Assembly (NCBI GenBank): GCA_038093975.1
Contig: JBBPTG010000011.1
Span: 291,832-355,831 of the forward strand
Direction of reading: 5' to 3'
Source: Chalciporus piperatus
Lineage: Eukaryota; Basidiomycota; Agaricomycetes; Boletales; Boletaceae
DNA length: 64,000 nt
A model generated the notes under the pieces. It saw nothing but the letters and a program-made list of their open reading frames with translations. It was not told the DNA's origin and made no database searches. The translations under genes and the position numbers were made by a program. This document shows positions 45,918-56,681 of the stretch, piece after piece; the stretch's first letter is position 1; each line of letters starts with the position of its first letter.

Positions 45918-48088
45918 ATGGCTTCTAGGCTGTGGAATCGTTTGACCTCTCTCTCGTGTACCAGGTCGGGAACGGGGCGCGAAGGGCAGTCATGGGATAC
46001 GCGTGTAGCTGAGACGGACGTGACCAAGCTTCCGTGCTTGAATGCCCTCTCGGACGACATCCTCGTGGAGGTTTTCAAATTCTTGGACGTCGAGGATATC
46101 CTTTCTCTACGACAAGTCAGTCGCATCTCTCTGACCTTCCGCGCTCACATAGTTTTTATGCTGCAATAGATCAGCAAGTTATATTACAATCTCTCCCACC
46201 ACGGCATCATCTGGAAAGATTTCCTGAAGCGAATTGGACCCAATGCTCCTCAGCTACCCCCCTCGAAACGCAACACCCTCCAATACCTAACGTCTTTCGA
46301 TGCGGAAAGAATGGTTATACGCGCCATATCGCTTCAGAAGAATTGGATGTCCGAAAAACCCCATCCCTTGTCACGCGACTCCTTCCAAGTTAATCGACTC
46401 ATCCAATCCATGGTCGTCCTTCCGGGAGGAAAATACATGGTAGCCTCTGCATGCAACATGGCCAAGACCCATTATTCCATCATCGTGTTTACCCTTGATC
46501 ATCGTATCAGTGGGGTCGTCCCACTCGCGGAAACCCCAGTTAAATCGAAGGCTTATAACCTCCAAGCGAGGTATATGGATATCGATGGAACTCCGAGTAT
46601 CGTCATTGCGTTTGTGCGCCGCAAGATCGTTTCACGTTACCCTGGCTCTCGGTGCGTCGTTCTCGTGGCCTTGAACCTAGAACTATGCATCTGACTCGAG
46701 GACGAAAAGCGTGGACCCGTCCATCTATGAACCTATGTTGGATAATCCAAGAAAACCGATCGATCCCCCAGTTCCACTTCAATATTCGTGCATGTGCATT
46801 CAGGTCCCCTTGGATACGCTTGATGAATTGTCGGACCCTCGTCTTGTCCCTGGTTCGCTTCCTTTCTTTCAGTTTGCGGCGGCGCAGCCACCGCCGTTCC
46901 GTTCGCTCGCTGTTTTGCGTAGCTCTTTGGAGCTTGGAGCGGTTGATCTCGCAGTGATCGAGGGAGTGCCCACCTTGGCAGTCGTTAGAGACTATGAGAC
47001 AGTTTTGTTGAAGGAGCTGACCGGACTTGGTACGATCTCCACACTCTGCTGTGCCCGAATGGAGCCTTATTCACCATACGTAAGTGACTCGTCAAGTAAA
47101 GGAAACGCAGCCGTTCTAAGCAACCGTCAACTAGGATCATAGCATATGCAAGTTGCGCATACTTCCCCACCAATCGCAAATACTCATCCTCAGTGCTATC
47201 ACACTCCCTGAACCCGTCAGTGATGACTTCGACGAGGATCTACCTGAGGGTTCCGAAGATTTAATTTCGCTCGCGTTGTTCGACCTACCGGATTTCGGCG
47301 ACAACGAGATGGAGGAGACGTTCCCGCAGCAATCCATCAGCTTTCGTGCAGACGATGTCGAAGGCATCCAAATCACGGATCCATGCGACTACGAAACTAT
47401 TCCCTGCGCCAACCCAGTCGAAGGTTCAGAGCATCCTTCCATCAACATCTACTACCGCAGCGAGGGAGGTAAACGACTCAACGAAATAACGATCAACCCT
47501 CCCCCCCGCGAATTACTTGGGAAAGATATGCATCATACCCCACATTACTGGCTCGGAAATCTCGTCACGGGAACTCACCACACCATCGCATGGAAGCACG
47601 AAGATTCCCAGGGACTGGGAAATTGTCGCGCGTTCGTCCTTCCAGGCAACCAGCGCTCACTCATTTATGTCACTCGGACCGACGATATCGAAGAAAACCT
47701 TTCTATCCGGGGATTCTACAGCCATTATGCCCTCACCGAAGGGTCGATTCCGTACGTCAAGGCCAAAGATGATCTCATGAAGGGCATCATGCGTGCACCT
47801 ATCCATTGGCGGGAGGATGTGTTGTGTCAATTCGAGATGTGTCGGGACCTGAGGGAGAGCTTGCGGGAGGGGGTGAAGGCCATCGCATATGACGAAGGTA
47901 CTGGGCGTGTCTTCTACGTTAAACCGAACGATACGCATCTCCATATCATCGATTTCGCCAAGGCGCCGTTACAAGGTATATACGCCCCGATCCGCTGAAA
48001 GCAAGCTGTCGTCTCATCTTTCCTTCTAGGGCCCAGCGGACAACGTCGACCTCTCCCGCTTGCCGATGCACGGATGGATGACTTGTGA
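45918..48088 (+). CDS. F-box protein
   Basis: Predicted substrate receptor of an SCF ubiquitin ligase. Residues about 38-85 form the F-box: LPCLNALSDDILVEVFKFLD, VEDILSLRQ, then after an intron ISKLYYNLSHHGIIWKDFLK. No other domain is recognised; the next 550 residues are a mixed beta-rich region, including MVVLPGGKYMVASACNMAK, SIIVFTLDHRISGVVPLAE, DLAVIEGVPTLAVVRDYETV and YWLGNLVTGTHHTIAWKHED, which may form a divergent beta-propeller. An acidic patch (DDFDEDLPEGSED) lies mid-protein. The last intron at about 47,975-48,031 leads to a short tail ending LADARMDDL, TGA 48086-48088. F-box proteins of this layout are expanded in mushrooms; the target is unknown. Confidence 0.82.
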
Positions 48089-48885
48089 ACGGTACATGTA
48101 TCCAACAAATGAGGCTTCCTTTTTCTTTATCGTTATCGCTGCTATCCTAACTATCCTGCTGTCTGTCTGCTTTCATTGTTTTGCTCCTCTTGCTCTTATA
48201 GCTACGCTCTCGTCGGTTAATAGCTCAATCCATCTCTCATCGCTGTAGCTCTCTTTCTCGGACATGTAGATTTATTATCTAAAACTTTATGTTTTCAGTT
48301 GCAGCGAATTGCTCAGACATATTATCTCCACGGACAGTATCTGTATTCTGCGAGCTACCCTCGAGAACGGCACTCGCATGGAATCCAAACCCACCCGACT
48401 GTCAACCACCCGCGACGACCAACCATCGTCATCTCTCGTTCTCTCTCTCACCCCTTCTCTTTCTCCCGCTTTGCCTTGAAATATGCTTCGCCGCGAACCA
48501 ATGAAATATCGAGCCAGAGGTACTGACAAGATCAACAAGTCTCTCACACTTCGAAACCTTATGAAGCAAGCTCCTGTTCGCGATACCGGGGAATTGTTGC
48601 CATAAGGTGCACGAATACACATGGACGAAAATAACAGAAAACTGCAGGGTAGGGTCAGGTGATCAAAGAGCAGCCCAAAAGGTGCACGAGACACGAAAGC
48701 TATCAAGGGGAAGAGAAGGATTCAGGGAAGTAGGTATAGATAATCGATCCAGTCGATTAATCCTTTGTTGCTATACATTGATACTCTGGTAGAGACGAAC
48801 AAGATTCAGCGTCGATCAAACCAAGGCCAGAGGCGACTCTTCCTTCCGACACTTGGGTTTGGGGAGAAAAACTCTCTCACCTTGA
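48089..48885. other. Convergent region between F-box and C2H2 genes
   Basis: About 800 bp between two convergent stops. It is T/C-rich at first and holds only short frames. No gene, RNA or repeat supported. It marks the shift from conserved genes to the accessory part of the window. Confidence 0.45.
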
Positions 48886-49791
48886 CTAATTCAGGGTCAA
48901 GCGCCCAACACCACTGAGCAAATCATCCATCGCCTGTTGGACGGCTCTGAACCTAAATACGCCACATCTCTCGCTTTCAACGTGCTGACACAAGGCGCTG
49001 AGAGTGCTGAAAGTTGTGTGGCAGGTGGAGAGGGGGCACCTATAGATCCTGTCCTGGTGCCGTGGGCTCGCCAGGTGGCGGTTGAGATCGGGAAGTGACC
49101 GGAACGCGCGATGGCAAAGAACACATTCGTAGGCGTTGATATCACGATTCCACGACCGTCCGGTGGCGATATACCCTGGGGTTTCACCAGGAGTAATGAG
49201 TCGCGAGGGATCAGTGATGACATGGTGTCGATCTGCTTCCTGGATAAAGCGGTTGATCGTGGGACGATCAATACCGGACTTGCAGGAGCCAGACTCAAGG
49301 TGGAAGATCAATGCGGATTTGCTGACAAAGGCCAGCGTGCAACCGCGGAATGGACAACGGACATTCTTTGGTTGATGAATACTAGAGTTCAGGTGCTGAG
49401 ATAAATGACCATCAGTTGCCTCGTCGTCCAACATGAAAAAAAGGGAAACACTTACTGCACGCAAATGACTCTCAGAGTCGAAAAAACGCTGGCACGGAGC
49501 ACAGTAGAGATGAGATCGATGAACCTGTCTGTCGTGCTCCTGCAACCCAAAGTCGTTCTGAAAGAACTTGTCACATGGGGCACACCAGTAGTGTGCGTCG
49601 TTGCAATGATCGATGAGATCAGTACGACTCGCGAATAAGGTGTTGCAAGAACGACAGTAGTGGTGACGCGGACTCTGGATGTAATGCTGTCGACGACCCT
49701 CCCATGTCTCAAAGTCCTTGTCGCAGTCCTCACAGAGGTAATGTCTTGGTGAGTCTGCGATGTGCTGGTCGTACGAAGACCGGTATGACGG
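48886..49791 (-). CDS. C2H2 zinc-finger protein, 5' end unresolved
   Basis: Tandem, partly degenerate C2H2 fingers of a type common in mushrooms. From the N-terminal side: YLCEDCDKDFETWEGRRQHY, YCRSCNTLFASRTDLIDH, WCAPCDKFFQNDFGLQEH, LYCAPCQRFFDSESHLRA joined through an intron to HLNSSIH, RCPFRGCTLAFVSKSALIFH, then a longer linker (VITDPSRLITPGETPGYIAT), YECVLCHRAFRSLPDLNRHL and YRCPLSTCHTTFSTLSALCQ H. It ends SGVGRLTLN, stop 48886-48888. The frame is open upstream to an in-frame TGA at 49792-49794, but no ATG lies between that stop and the first finger, so a small upstream exon is missing from the model or the gene has lost its start. DNA or RNA binding is inferred from the fingers. Confidence 0.75.
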   Translation of the reverse strand, partial: PSYRSSYDQHIADSPRHYLCEDCDKDFETWEGRRQHYIQSPRHHYCRSCNTLFASRTDLIDHCNDAHYWCAPCDKFFQNDFGLQEHDRQVHRSHLYCAPCQRFFDSESHLRAVSVSLFFMLDDEATDGHLSQHLNSSIHQPKNVRCPFRGCTLAFVSKSALIFHLESGSCKSGIDRPTINRFIQEADRHHVITDPSRLITPGETPGYIATGRSWNRDINAYECVLCHRAFRSLPDLNRHLASPRHQDRIYRCPLSTCHTTFSTLSALCQHVESERCGVFRFRAVQQAMDDLLSGVGRLTLN

Positions 49792-49832
49792 TCAAAGTGC
49801 ACAATAATTCCGCGCAAACAAACGAGTAGCGC

Positions 49833-49857
49833 GCGCGCGATCGGGGGGGTCGCGCGC
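49833..49857. repeat. GC-alternating inverted repeat with a G7 loop
   Basis: Perfect 8-bp arms GCGCGCGA and TCGCGCGC flank the loop TCGGGGGGG, just upstream of the C2H2 frame. The alternating CG tract could form a hairpin or Z-DNA. The neighbouring 49,792-50,085 holds no gene I can support. Confidence 0.7.
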
Positions 49858-50085
49858 ACAATCGAGTTGGACTTATGTTCACACTAGTAGAGATGCAACT
49901 CATTCAAATCATTAAACTCTCGGCGGGTTCATACAGAAAGATGTTGTATCGTACGTGACAAGTCATTAGGGAATGATGGGATTGGGGGGGATGCTAAATG
50001 GATAGATGTGCAATGACAAAGGCATTAGTGAGGTGATCGTGGTGACATGGCGGAATCCAGATGTGACAAGGGGGTTGGTACATTA

Positions 50086-51730
50086 TTACCACGGGTTTCG
50101 AGAGGGGACTTCAGGGGGGCGTACTGCAGTGGATCGGCGGGTTGTGTTGAACGGTCCCGTCGTCATCCCCGATCCACTAGGGCCGGCTTTGGCAGCCTTG
50201 TCGGATGTTTCATCCATCAGCCCGAGTCCTGTGTGCATGAAGGTTAGATGAAAAATGTGGGATATGAATAGAAAAACCATCACCTCCGATAGTGGTGGTA
50301 TGGTAGTTGTCCGACTTGATCCGCTTTCCTGCGGAGGGCTGAGATTCAGATGTGGCGAGTTCTGACAGTGACACACGGCGAGGACGCTTCGATCCACTAG
50401 CAGCTAAGGAATTGCAGATTGAGTGATATTCACGGTGAAGTAGTAAGAATAAAACTGACCTGACTCGCGTGCAATAAGCTTCGTGAAAAAAAAATCGTCG
50501 TCGCTTTCGGAATCTGGGGCGGCGGGACTGAAAAGGTGGGCCATGGCCCTGGGCACCTCCGAGCCATGGCTGGTGGTAATGGGTGGTTGACAATTGATGG
50601 TCCCGATGATCTGCACATCGTCTGACTCTGAGCCCGAGTCCGCGGTTGGTTCGACCCGAGCTTTGCCGCTCCTGGGTGGCTGTACGGGAACTGCGGTATC
50701 TGAGTCATGGCGGCTGGGCGCTGGGGCATCATCCGAGTCAAACTGGTCGATCTCGGACTCATCATCCAGATCAATGGATTCATCCACGGATGCACTACCA
50801 TTTAACGCCTGGCGGATACCATGGTCCCAGTTGGTATATATGGATCGTGGGATGTTGATGCGAGGAGCTAAGGCACACATAGATTAATTTATTAATCTGG
50901 AACCATAAATGATATAACATACCAACGACGACGGAAAATGCAGTGAACTTTCGTCCCGCGGATCCCTTCACCTCATCGAGTTCCTTGCCAGTGATTGTGG
51001 GACGCACAAGGACAAAATACTTCTGCCTTTCCGAGTTCAAGAGAACCCAATGGAAGGACCCTTCGGCCGGTTTACCAAGACGAGCATCAAGCCACTCAAA
51101 TGGCTTTGGGAGTAGGCGACGCAGCCACGAATCGATATCGTTCATTGACCATGAAACGAGAAACTCGATGTCTTGCTTGCCGTCCTCGCTAATGAGTAGT
51201 CCGTGTTGGCGGTATTCTTCAAGCTCAGACTTCTGGGGTACTTTGCAAATGCTCAGGCGTCCAGCCTAGCCTTGTAGGTTAGAATTGTATACACTTAGTA
51301 TGAATGTAGTAGGGACACCTACTGCAGTGAGACCGTGCGGTATCATCATCAGCCTTCCAATTTTGATGGCACGTTCTTGATTTAACCCACGTGAACTGCT
51401 AGCACAGGTGTCTACGGACACACCGCCAGTGCCAGTGAGTCCCCGAGTCCCTGATTTGGCTGCCCGAGGAAGCGTTTTGCGGAGGCCGGTCACAGCTTCG
51501 CGACGACTCGAAGGCTGCGAAATTGCCTTGGGTCGAGTACGAGTATATTGGTCCAGTATTGTTCGAATAGAATTATCTGATGGTGGGCATGAGGGAGCAT
51601 GCTGCTGGGTGAGATTGGTGGAGTGATGACGTTCCTTCCGTTGGCACGTTTTGCACCGATTTCCCTTACGACCGCTGCCCGGTACGAACTGAAGACACGA
51701 CAGCACAGATGATGGCGTGTCTGCTGCCAT
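50086..51730 (-). CDS. Unknown protein paired with the DDE integrase gene
   Basis: I do not recognise a named domain. Start ATG 51730 opens MAADTPSSVLSCLQFVPGSG with a cysteine pair (RCKTCQRKERHHS) that could bind metal. The first exon is basic and Ser/Thr-rich. After an intron at about 51,272-51,323 comes the best folded part: KSELEEYRQHGLLISEDG, WLRRLLPKPFEWLDARLGKP, SFHWVLLNSERQKYFVLVRP, ELDEVKGSAGRKFTAFSVVV, RINIPRSIYTNWDHGIRQAL. The remainder is acidic and Ser-rich (DLDDESEIDQFDSDDAP, SESDDVQIIG), then a basic nuclear-signal-like GSKRPRRVSLSEL. It ends VPSRNPW, stop 50086-50088. It lies 87 bp downstream of the integrase on the same strand, so it may be the second gene of one mobile element. 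Confidence 0.65.
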
Positions 51731-51817
51731 GCTAGAGAACCGAGAAGGTAGGTTTAAGAAAGGAATCGGAGGGAAGGGAGCCACGGCGACATCCCTCCCT
51801 GGCGACTATGATTTATA

Positions 51818-53697
51818 CTACAACTCGCCATGTTCAATCATACAGATGCGTGTCATGACGTCTAACCCTTGCGCCCATAAAACTGCACGCGGCCACCATA
51901 CAAAAAATGGCATGCCCATTTCGTGGACCCTCTTGCTTCGACCAACAGTAATCACCTCGCGCTCAGGGTACAAGCCGTCTACCCATTCTTCCTGAGCTAC
52001 TCCATAACCGGGAGGGATGTCACCTTGATGCTGCGCTTGTTGAAAGGCGAGAGTGAAGGCATGATAGGCCTCGATCGACTGAAAGGGATTGGCTGTTGGG
52101 GGCACACCAACGGCAGGATTTCGAACATGCCTAGTCAATTTTGGCAACTCAGTCGTTGTTTCAGTAACTTAGGGTCCAAACGAACCTTTGTTGGTCATCT
52201 ATAATCTCCGCATCAGCAGCATTGTCTGGGTGTTGCTCGTGGCAATCAGCATATTCACCATGCTGTAGTTGAGAAAGGAACCGCATATCCTTTTGAACAA
52301 GTGAGCTTCAAATTATCAGGCAATACCCGCACATTATGTACCAATGGTGATTGATCGTGTCCTCGCTTCGAGACTGAATGGTGATTCCAATCATTTTGAA
52401 ACTGGTCACAGTCAGTGTTCAGTTGATCGAGAAACAGAAAATGTAATAGCCAAAGGTGACGAGCATCACTTGAGTCCAACATGTGAAGATCTTCCAGTCG
52501 AGTGAAGAATGCTCGCCAACAACGCACAAATTGTGCACCGAGATCGACCCACAATCGTTCGATTCGTGAGTTTCTTGTGGACCTGCCCCACAGAAACGAC
52601 GACCGATTTGGGCCACGATGTTGGATCATCCACGTTGCGACTTCAATATTCTCGCCGCCGCGATCACCACGGACTCTCCAGGGTGTTCCGTATACTTGCA
52701 CTGCACAGAGGAAAAGCGCCAGGACAGTTGATGCGCGATTGTCAGCACTTGCTCGTAAACCAACAACCTTTGACATAAATAGAAGTTACAGTGAAAAAAA
52801 AAAAACTTACTGTTCGGCAGTGCCCATCGATCATTCCGTGAATAACAATGCCCCACCGTATAAGCTTGTGGTGACCATCGATATGCCAGACGTAATTTGA
52901 TCGTGGTGCTTCATATACACGACGCTGGATTGCTGTTTGATGACGAATAACGCGACCAAGTGGATCAATGCGCTGCAGCGACTTCCGAATACGCTCTCGT
53001 TGAATATTTAGCCCGTGTGATTTTAACGATGCGAGTACAAATCGCAGACCGGCATGTGGACGCCCAAGCTTGTAGTGGCGTACGAGAATATCTAATTCCG
53101 CATCTGGTATGTCCGAAAATTGTTTTGTGAGGTTATTTATTTGAAGGTGGCGGCGTAAAGTGTTCCGATGCACGCCAAGCGTTAGCGCAAGTTTTTGCAA
53201 TGAGATGCGACGGGTGGATGACACGGCATTTGCCAGCCATTCTACGTCAAATTCGAGTGACGGGCGGCCGCGACCTGGTCCCGGAAAGCGAAGTTGCACA
53301 GGTGCAATGTGAATGAGTTCGGCTGTAGAGGTATCTCTACTTCACTGTAAGCCAACACCTTTATTACGCCAATATATATTACTTGCCGGTTGGCTGCAGC
53401 AAGCGCAGCATCAGAAAGTCCACAAAACAGCTCGCCAATTCTATGCGCAGCTTCCACAGCCCAATGGGGATCTTCCACCTCGTGCTGCAGCACCTCAAAC
53501 AGTGGGATCATCTGAGAATGTATGTGATCAGCATGGATTCGAAGACGGAGTGGGTCACCCCCGTCTTCTTGCCGTAAAATTTCCAGTGCATGCTGACATG
53601 CATCTTGGACAATTTCATGGGCGCGGAGGATGTCAGCTCGCCAGTAGTCCCCGTCAGGGAGGTCAGGGAAGTCTTGAGGATGCCAGAGATTTGGCAT
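51818..53697 (-). CDS. Integrase-type DDE transposase (IS3EU-like)
   Basis: Retroviral-integrase-fold transposase. Start ATG 53697 (MPNLWHPQDFPDLPDGDYWR). An N-terminal helical domain ends near AALAAANRQ. A DNA-binding part follows: LQKLALTLGVHRNTLRRHLQ is a helix-turn-helix. The catalytic triad is visible: Asp in YVWHIDGHHKLIRWG (about 52,878), Asp in RVRGDRGGENIEV (about 52,664) and Glu in RNSRIERLWVDLG (about 52,559), with 34 residues between the last two, as in IS3/retroviral integrases. Introns after GHCRT, LVHN and DDQQ splice in frame. The C-terminal part reads RFLSQLQHGEYADC and EEWVDGLYPEREVITVG. The junction near 53,300-53,390 could not be resolved in one frame with standard splice sites, so a frameshift or missed intron is possible there. 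The IS3EU label is my inference. Confidence 0.82.
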
Positions 53698-53778
53698 GAA
53701 CCTGAATTTGGGTAGGTTTGTTGGTCACCGACCGCTCAACATGGAAGGAAGAACGCAGCGCAGGATTCCAGTTCACCA

Positions 53779-54973
53779 ATGAGTCACGTGCTTATCGAGC
53801 GTCACAGTGTCTCTCCACCTTGCTGCAATCCCTTTAATGATGCTATTCAGCTTCCTGCTATGACGGCCATGTCATTTCCTACCCCTCCTTCAACACAAGC
53901 CCCTCCTTCAACACCACCCCCTTCGGAGAAGGATCACGAGTTGCGATCTGCCAGACATCGTCAAACCACGTACATGGATGTCCCGCGAGAACGACATCCC
54001 GAGTTCTATTTCGCGGATGGGACAGTCACGTTCTTGGTCAGGTTCATCTTCATTTCCATTGCAATTTGATGCTTACTGAAAAAAAAGGTTCCCGAGCCAA
54101 CCCAGGAGACACTTTACAGGCTGTATCCTGGGCTGCTTGCCAAACACTCTGTCATCTTCGAAACTATGTTATCATTACCTCAGAGTCAGCAAGCATGTCG
54201 AAAGAATGCCGAGGGTAGCTGTGATGAGAATCCAATTGTCTTGCATGGTATCGTGCGGCGGGAATTTGATCACTTGCTGACTTTTTTATTTGGCTGGTAA
54301 GTCCGACTGGCCAGTGGACTCGGACTCAAACATATCTAACATAATGCATACCAGGTACCGTGGTGAGCTGCACCGTCAGGATTTCCTGATATCAGTCCTC
54401 AAATTATCCGACTTCTATCAAATCGACCGTGGTTTCCAGTATGCGCTCACTGAACTCAAACGCCTGTTCCCATTGGACATTTCATTGAAATTGGAGCTCG
54501 GGCGCCAGTTCCGCATCCATGAGTGGGTCGAGCCATCATTCCGAGCAATGATGGAACGCCCAGTCTCGTCCATCAGCCATCTCGAGGCCCACCGCATCGG
54601 ATCGGAGAACTTTTGGATTCTGGCCACGACGAAGGCCAAAATAGAAGAACATTACCGTGCCCTAGCATACACCGAACCTACGTTAGCGCAGTCTTCCGAG
54701 TGTACAACACCGTCATCGTGCACAGCCGCATGGAAGGAGGAGTGGTGGAATGGCATCGCCCGCCACCTCCTCCACCCTGAATCCCCTTGCCGAAGCCATG
54801 GAGGCATTCTTGTACTCCTGCAAGAAACCAATTTTGATGGTGGTATTTGTGCCAGCTGCAAAGCTGGAATCATGCTGAAACTCGAGAGTTCCCTAGCACT
54901 CCGGTATGCGGAAGATATGCAGGATATTGCAGTCGTGTCGGTCATGGAGGCTCAGATGAACGAACGTGTGTAG
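53779..54973 (+). CDS. BTB/POZ domain protein
   Basis: Typical Agaricomycete BTB protein of about 330 residues. After a Pro/Ser/Thr-rich leader (PTPPSTQAPPSTPPPSEKD) the BTB domain begins RHPEFYFADGTVTFLV, then after an intron PEPTQETLYRLYPGLLAKHS VIFETMLSLP, IVLHGIVRREFDHLLTFLF and, after another intron, YRGELHRQDFLISVLKLSDF YQIDRGFQYALTEL. The C-terminal half is helical (LSEFRIHEWVEPSFRAMMER-like segment) and carries a C-x2-C pair in GGICASCKAGI. It ends MEAQMNERV, TAG 54971-54973. These proteins form large families in mushroom genomes, often near mobile DNA; a CUL3 adaptor role is only an analogy. It is divergent from the integrase gene with an 81-bp gap. ATG 53862 is an alternative start. 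Confidence 0.85.
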
Positions 54974-55064
54974 TTATTTTCACGCCCAGGCTTAGATCTT
55001 TTACTACTTGTAGCTACGTTTTACAATCGATTATGTGCGCGCGATGTGCTACCTACTATGTGCT

Positions 55065-55112
55065 CACGCAATACCCGTCTGCGCTCGCGCAATACCCGTC
55101 TGCGCTCGCGAT
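55065..55112 (+). repeat. Short tandem repeat, about 19-bp unit
   Basis: The unit GCAATACCCGTCTGCGCTCG occurs twice in a row, with partial related copies of GTGCTCGCG-type sequence on the right up to about 55,225. Purely a sequence repeat; no coding meaning seen. Confidence 0.7.
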
Positions 55113-55267
55113 CGTTCAACCATGTCTACAGGAGACTAGCTCGCGCTGCCCTGTGTGATCATGCTCGCACTCTGTGTGATGCGCTCGCGCCACCTTTTTT
55201 TTTGTGTGATTGTGCTCGCGCTACCCTTCGTATAGTTGCGCGTCTAATAGTGTGCACTTTGACACCC

Positions 55268-55600
55268 ATACTGGAACCCTTTTCAAGAACGAGGCTCTCA
55301 TTCTGTCAGATGAGACCGTGGCAGGTGCGCGTAGGTACGCGTACACCAACGGGTTTGTAGGATCGAGTCACAACTGGTTTGACTTGGCAGGACCCTGCCA
55401 ACAAGCCAATTTACCATTCAACTCACCACCTCGGGGGAACCAATTCCACACTAGATTTTTCCTCATCCCAGCCGCCATGGCACTTGACAGTAATTAAAAG
55501 ACCGGGGACCTGATTTTTCTGAGGGAGTGCCAGTGGCGGCGCCGCCTGAGCGGCATGTCAGTCAACTCCAGTCTCCTCCAGCCAACCAGTGTGAAAGCAA
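55268..55600 (+). repeat. Diverged direct repeat, copy 1
   Basis: Shares with 55683-55990 the blocks GAACGAGGCTCTCAT, CTGTCAGATGAGACCGTGGC, GGATCGAGTCACAACTGGTT, CCCAGCCGCCATGGCACTTG, CAGTAATTAAAAGAC and GGCGGCGCCGCCTGAGCGGC in the same order, with substitutions and a larger gap in between. Probably an old duplicated non-autonomous element or a segmental duplication. Confidence 0.85.
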
Positions 55601-55682
55601 TCACGGAAAATGAATTTTGGTGATGGCACCATTTGAGCTGGATGATCGCTGGTTATTGTCTCGTTCGCACGGAAGTAGATGC

Positions 55683-55990
55683 CTCCTGGAACCTTTTTCG
55701 AGAACGAGGCTCTCATGCTGTCAGATGAGACCGTGGCAGGTGTACCGTGTACGTAGGTATGCATTTGTAGGATCAAGTCACAACTGGTTTAATTCGGGAC
55801 CCTGAGGACTTATGTTTGACAGGCCATTTTACTATTCTACTCACCAGGATTTTTCCTCGACCCAGCCGCCATGGCACTTGGCAGTAATTAAAAGACTGAG
55901 GACCTGGTTTTACTGAGGGAGTGGCGGCGCCGCCTGAGCGGCATGTCAGCTCAAGTCATCCAGCCAACCAGTCACGATGTGAAAGCAATT
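55683..55990 (+). repeat. Diverged direct repeat, copy 2
   Basis: Second copy of the 55268-55600 unit, in the same orientation at an offset of about 415 bp. It lacks the segment corresponding to about 55,425-55,455 and shares the palindromic GGCGGCGCCGCC block. Confidence 0.85.
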
Positions 55991-56681
55991 TAGGGAGCCC
56001 ATCGCGACAGGATTGTGACTGAAAGCTGATGAGGCCAAGATGAGGTAACCCCTTAGGCCTTAACGGCCAACCTGCTTCGACAAATGTGGCTGTGCGCATG
56101 TTGCCTACGAGGTTCGATGGCGAGTGCGCCTCCCTCCCAACAAGTGAAGGATTTCGAACCACGCATCTGTTGTGTGCGCAACCCGCTGGTTTATTTTATT
56201 CGTAGGCTGGTTCCCCTTGATGGCACAGGTTTTGAACAGCTATAAATTGCGGAAGGTCTTTCATCTTGGACGTTTCGTTCACTCCTATACCTTCACAATC
56301 ATTTAGCGCGATGATACTTTTGAGGCCGAGTCTAATTCGAGATTTCAAAAGGATCTCCCGCTTGGATTGCAAACTTGATGGAAGCTTTACGGACATCATC
56401 GTCTTAACGACGTACCTTTCGCCATGGACCAATTGAGGAGCCCTCCTAGCGGGTAACCACTGAGCCCCAGTGAAAAGTGGACATCGGTATATCCACCGGG
56501 ATCTACCGAAATATGTTTTGATTAATAGTGTTTATATGTTAGTCTACCTAAGGATACCCCTGTCTATCCTCGTAGCATCCTCGCACATTTCAGTAGACGT
56601 ACTATATTGTCTAGTCTCTCCCTACTAGTATATACAATATTGTGCACTACCTTTTCACCATGCTCCTTTATCACGACCACC

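Larger units (their letters stand above)
50086..53697 (-). mobile_element. Possible two-gene DDE integrase element (ends not found)
   Basis: The integrase and the unknown protein lie in tandem 87 bp apart and the integrase start is 81 bp from a BTB gene. I found no terminal inverted repeats or target duplication by eye, so the boundaries are simply the gene ends. It may instead be a domesticated gene pair. Confidence 0.4.
54974..56681. other. Gene-free repeat-bearing stretch
   Basis: About 1.7 kb without a supported gene. It contains a short tandem motif near 55,065-55,112, two diverged direct repeats of about 310-330 bp, and an AT-rich tract (56,500-56,640) just before the Plavaka-like transposase. 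Confidence 0.55.

Noticed and set aside
56000..56200. tRNA-like or SINE-like pieces (TTCGAA-containing segment near 56,150)
   Set aside because: No pairing T-arm or acceptor stem could be formed, and no A box was found.
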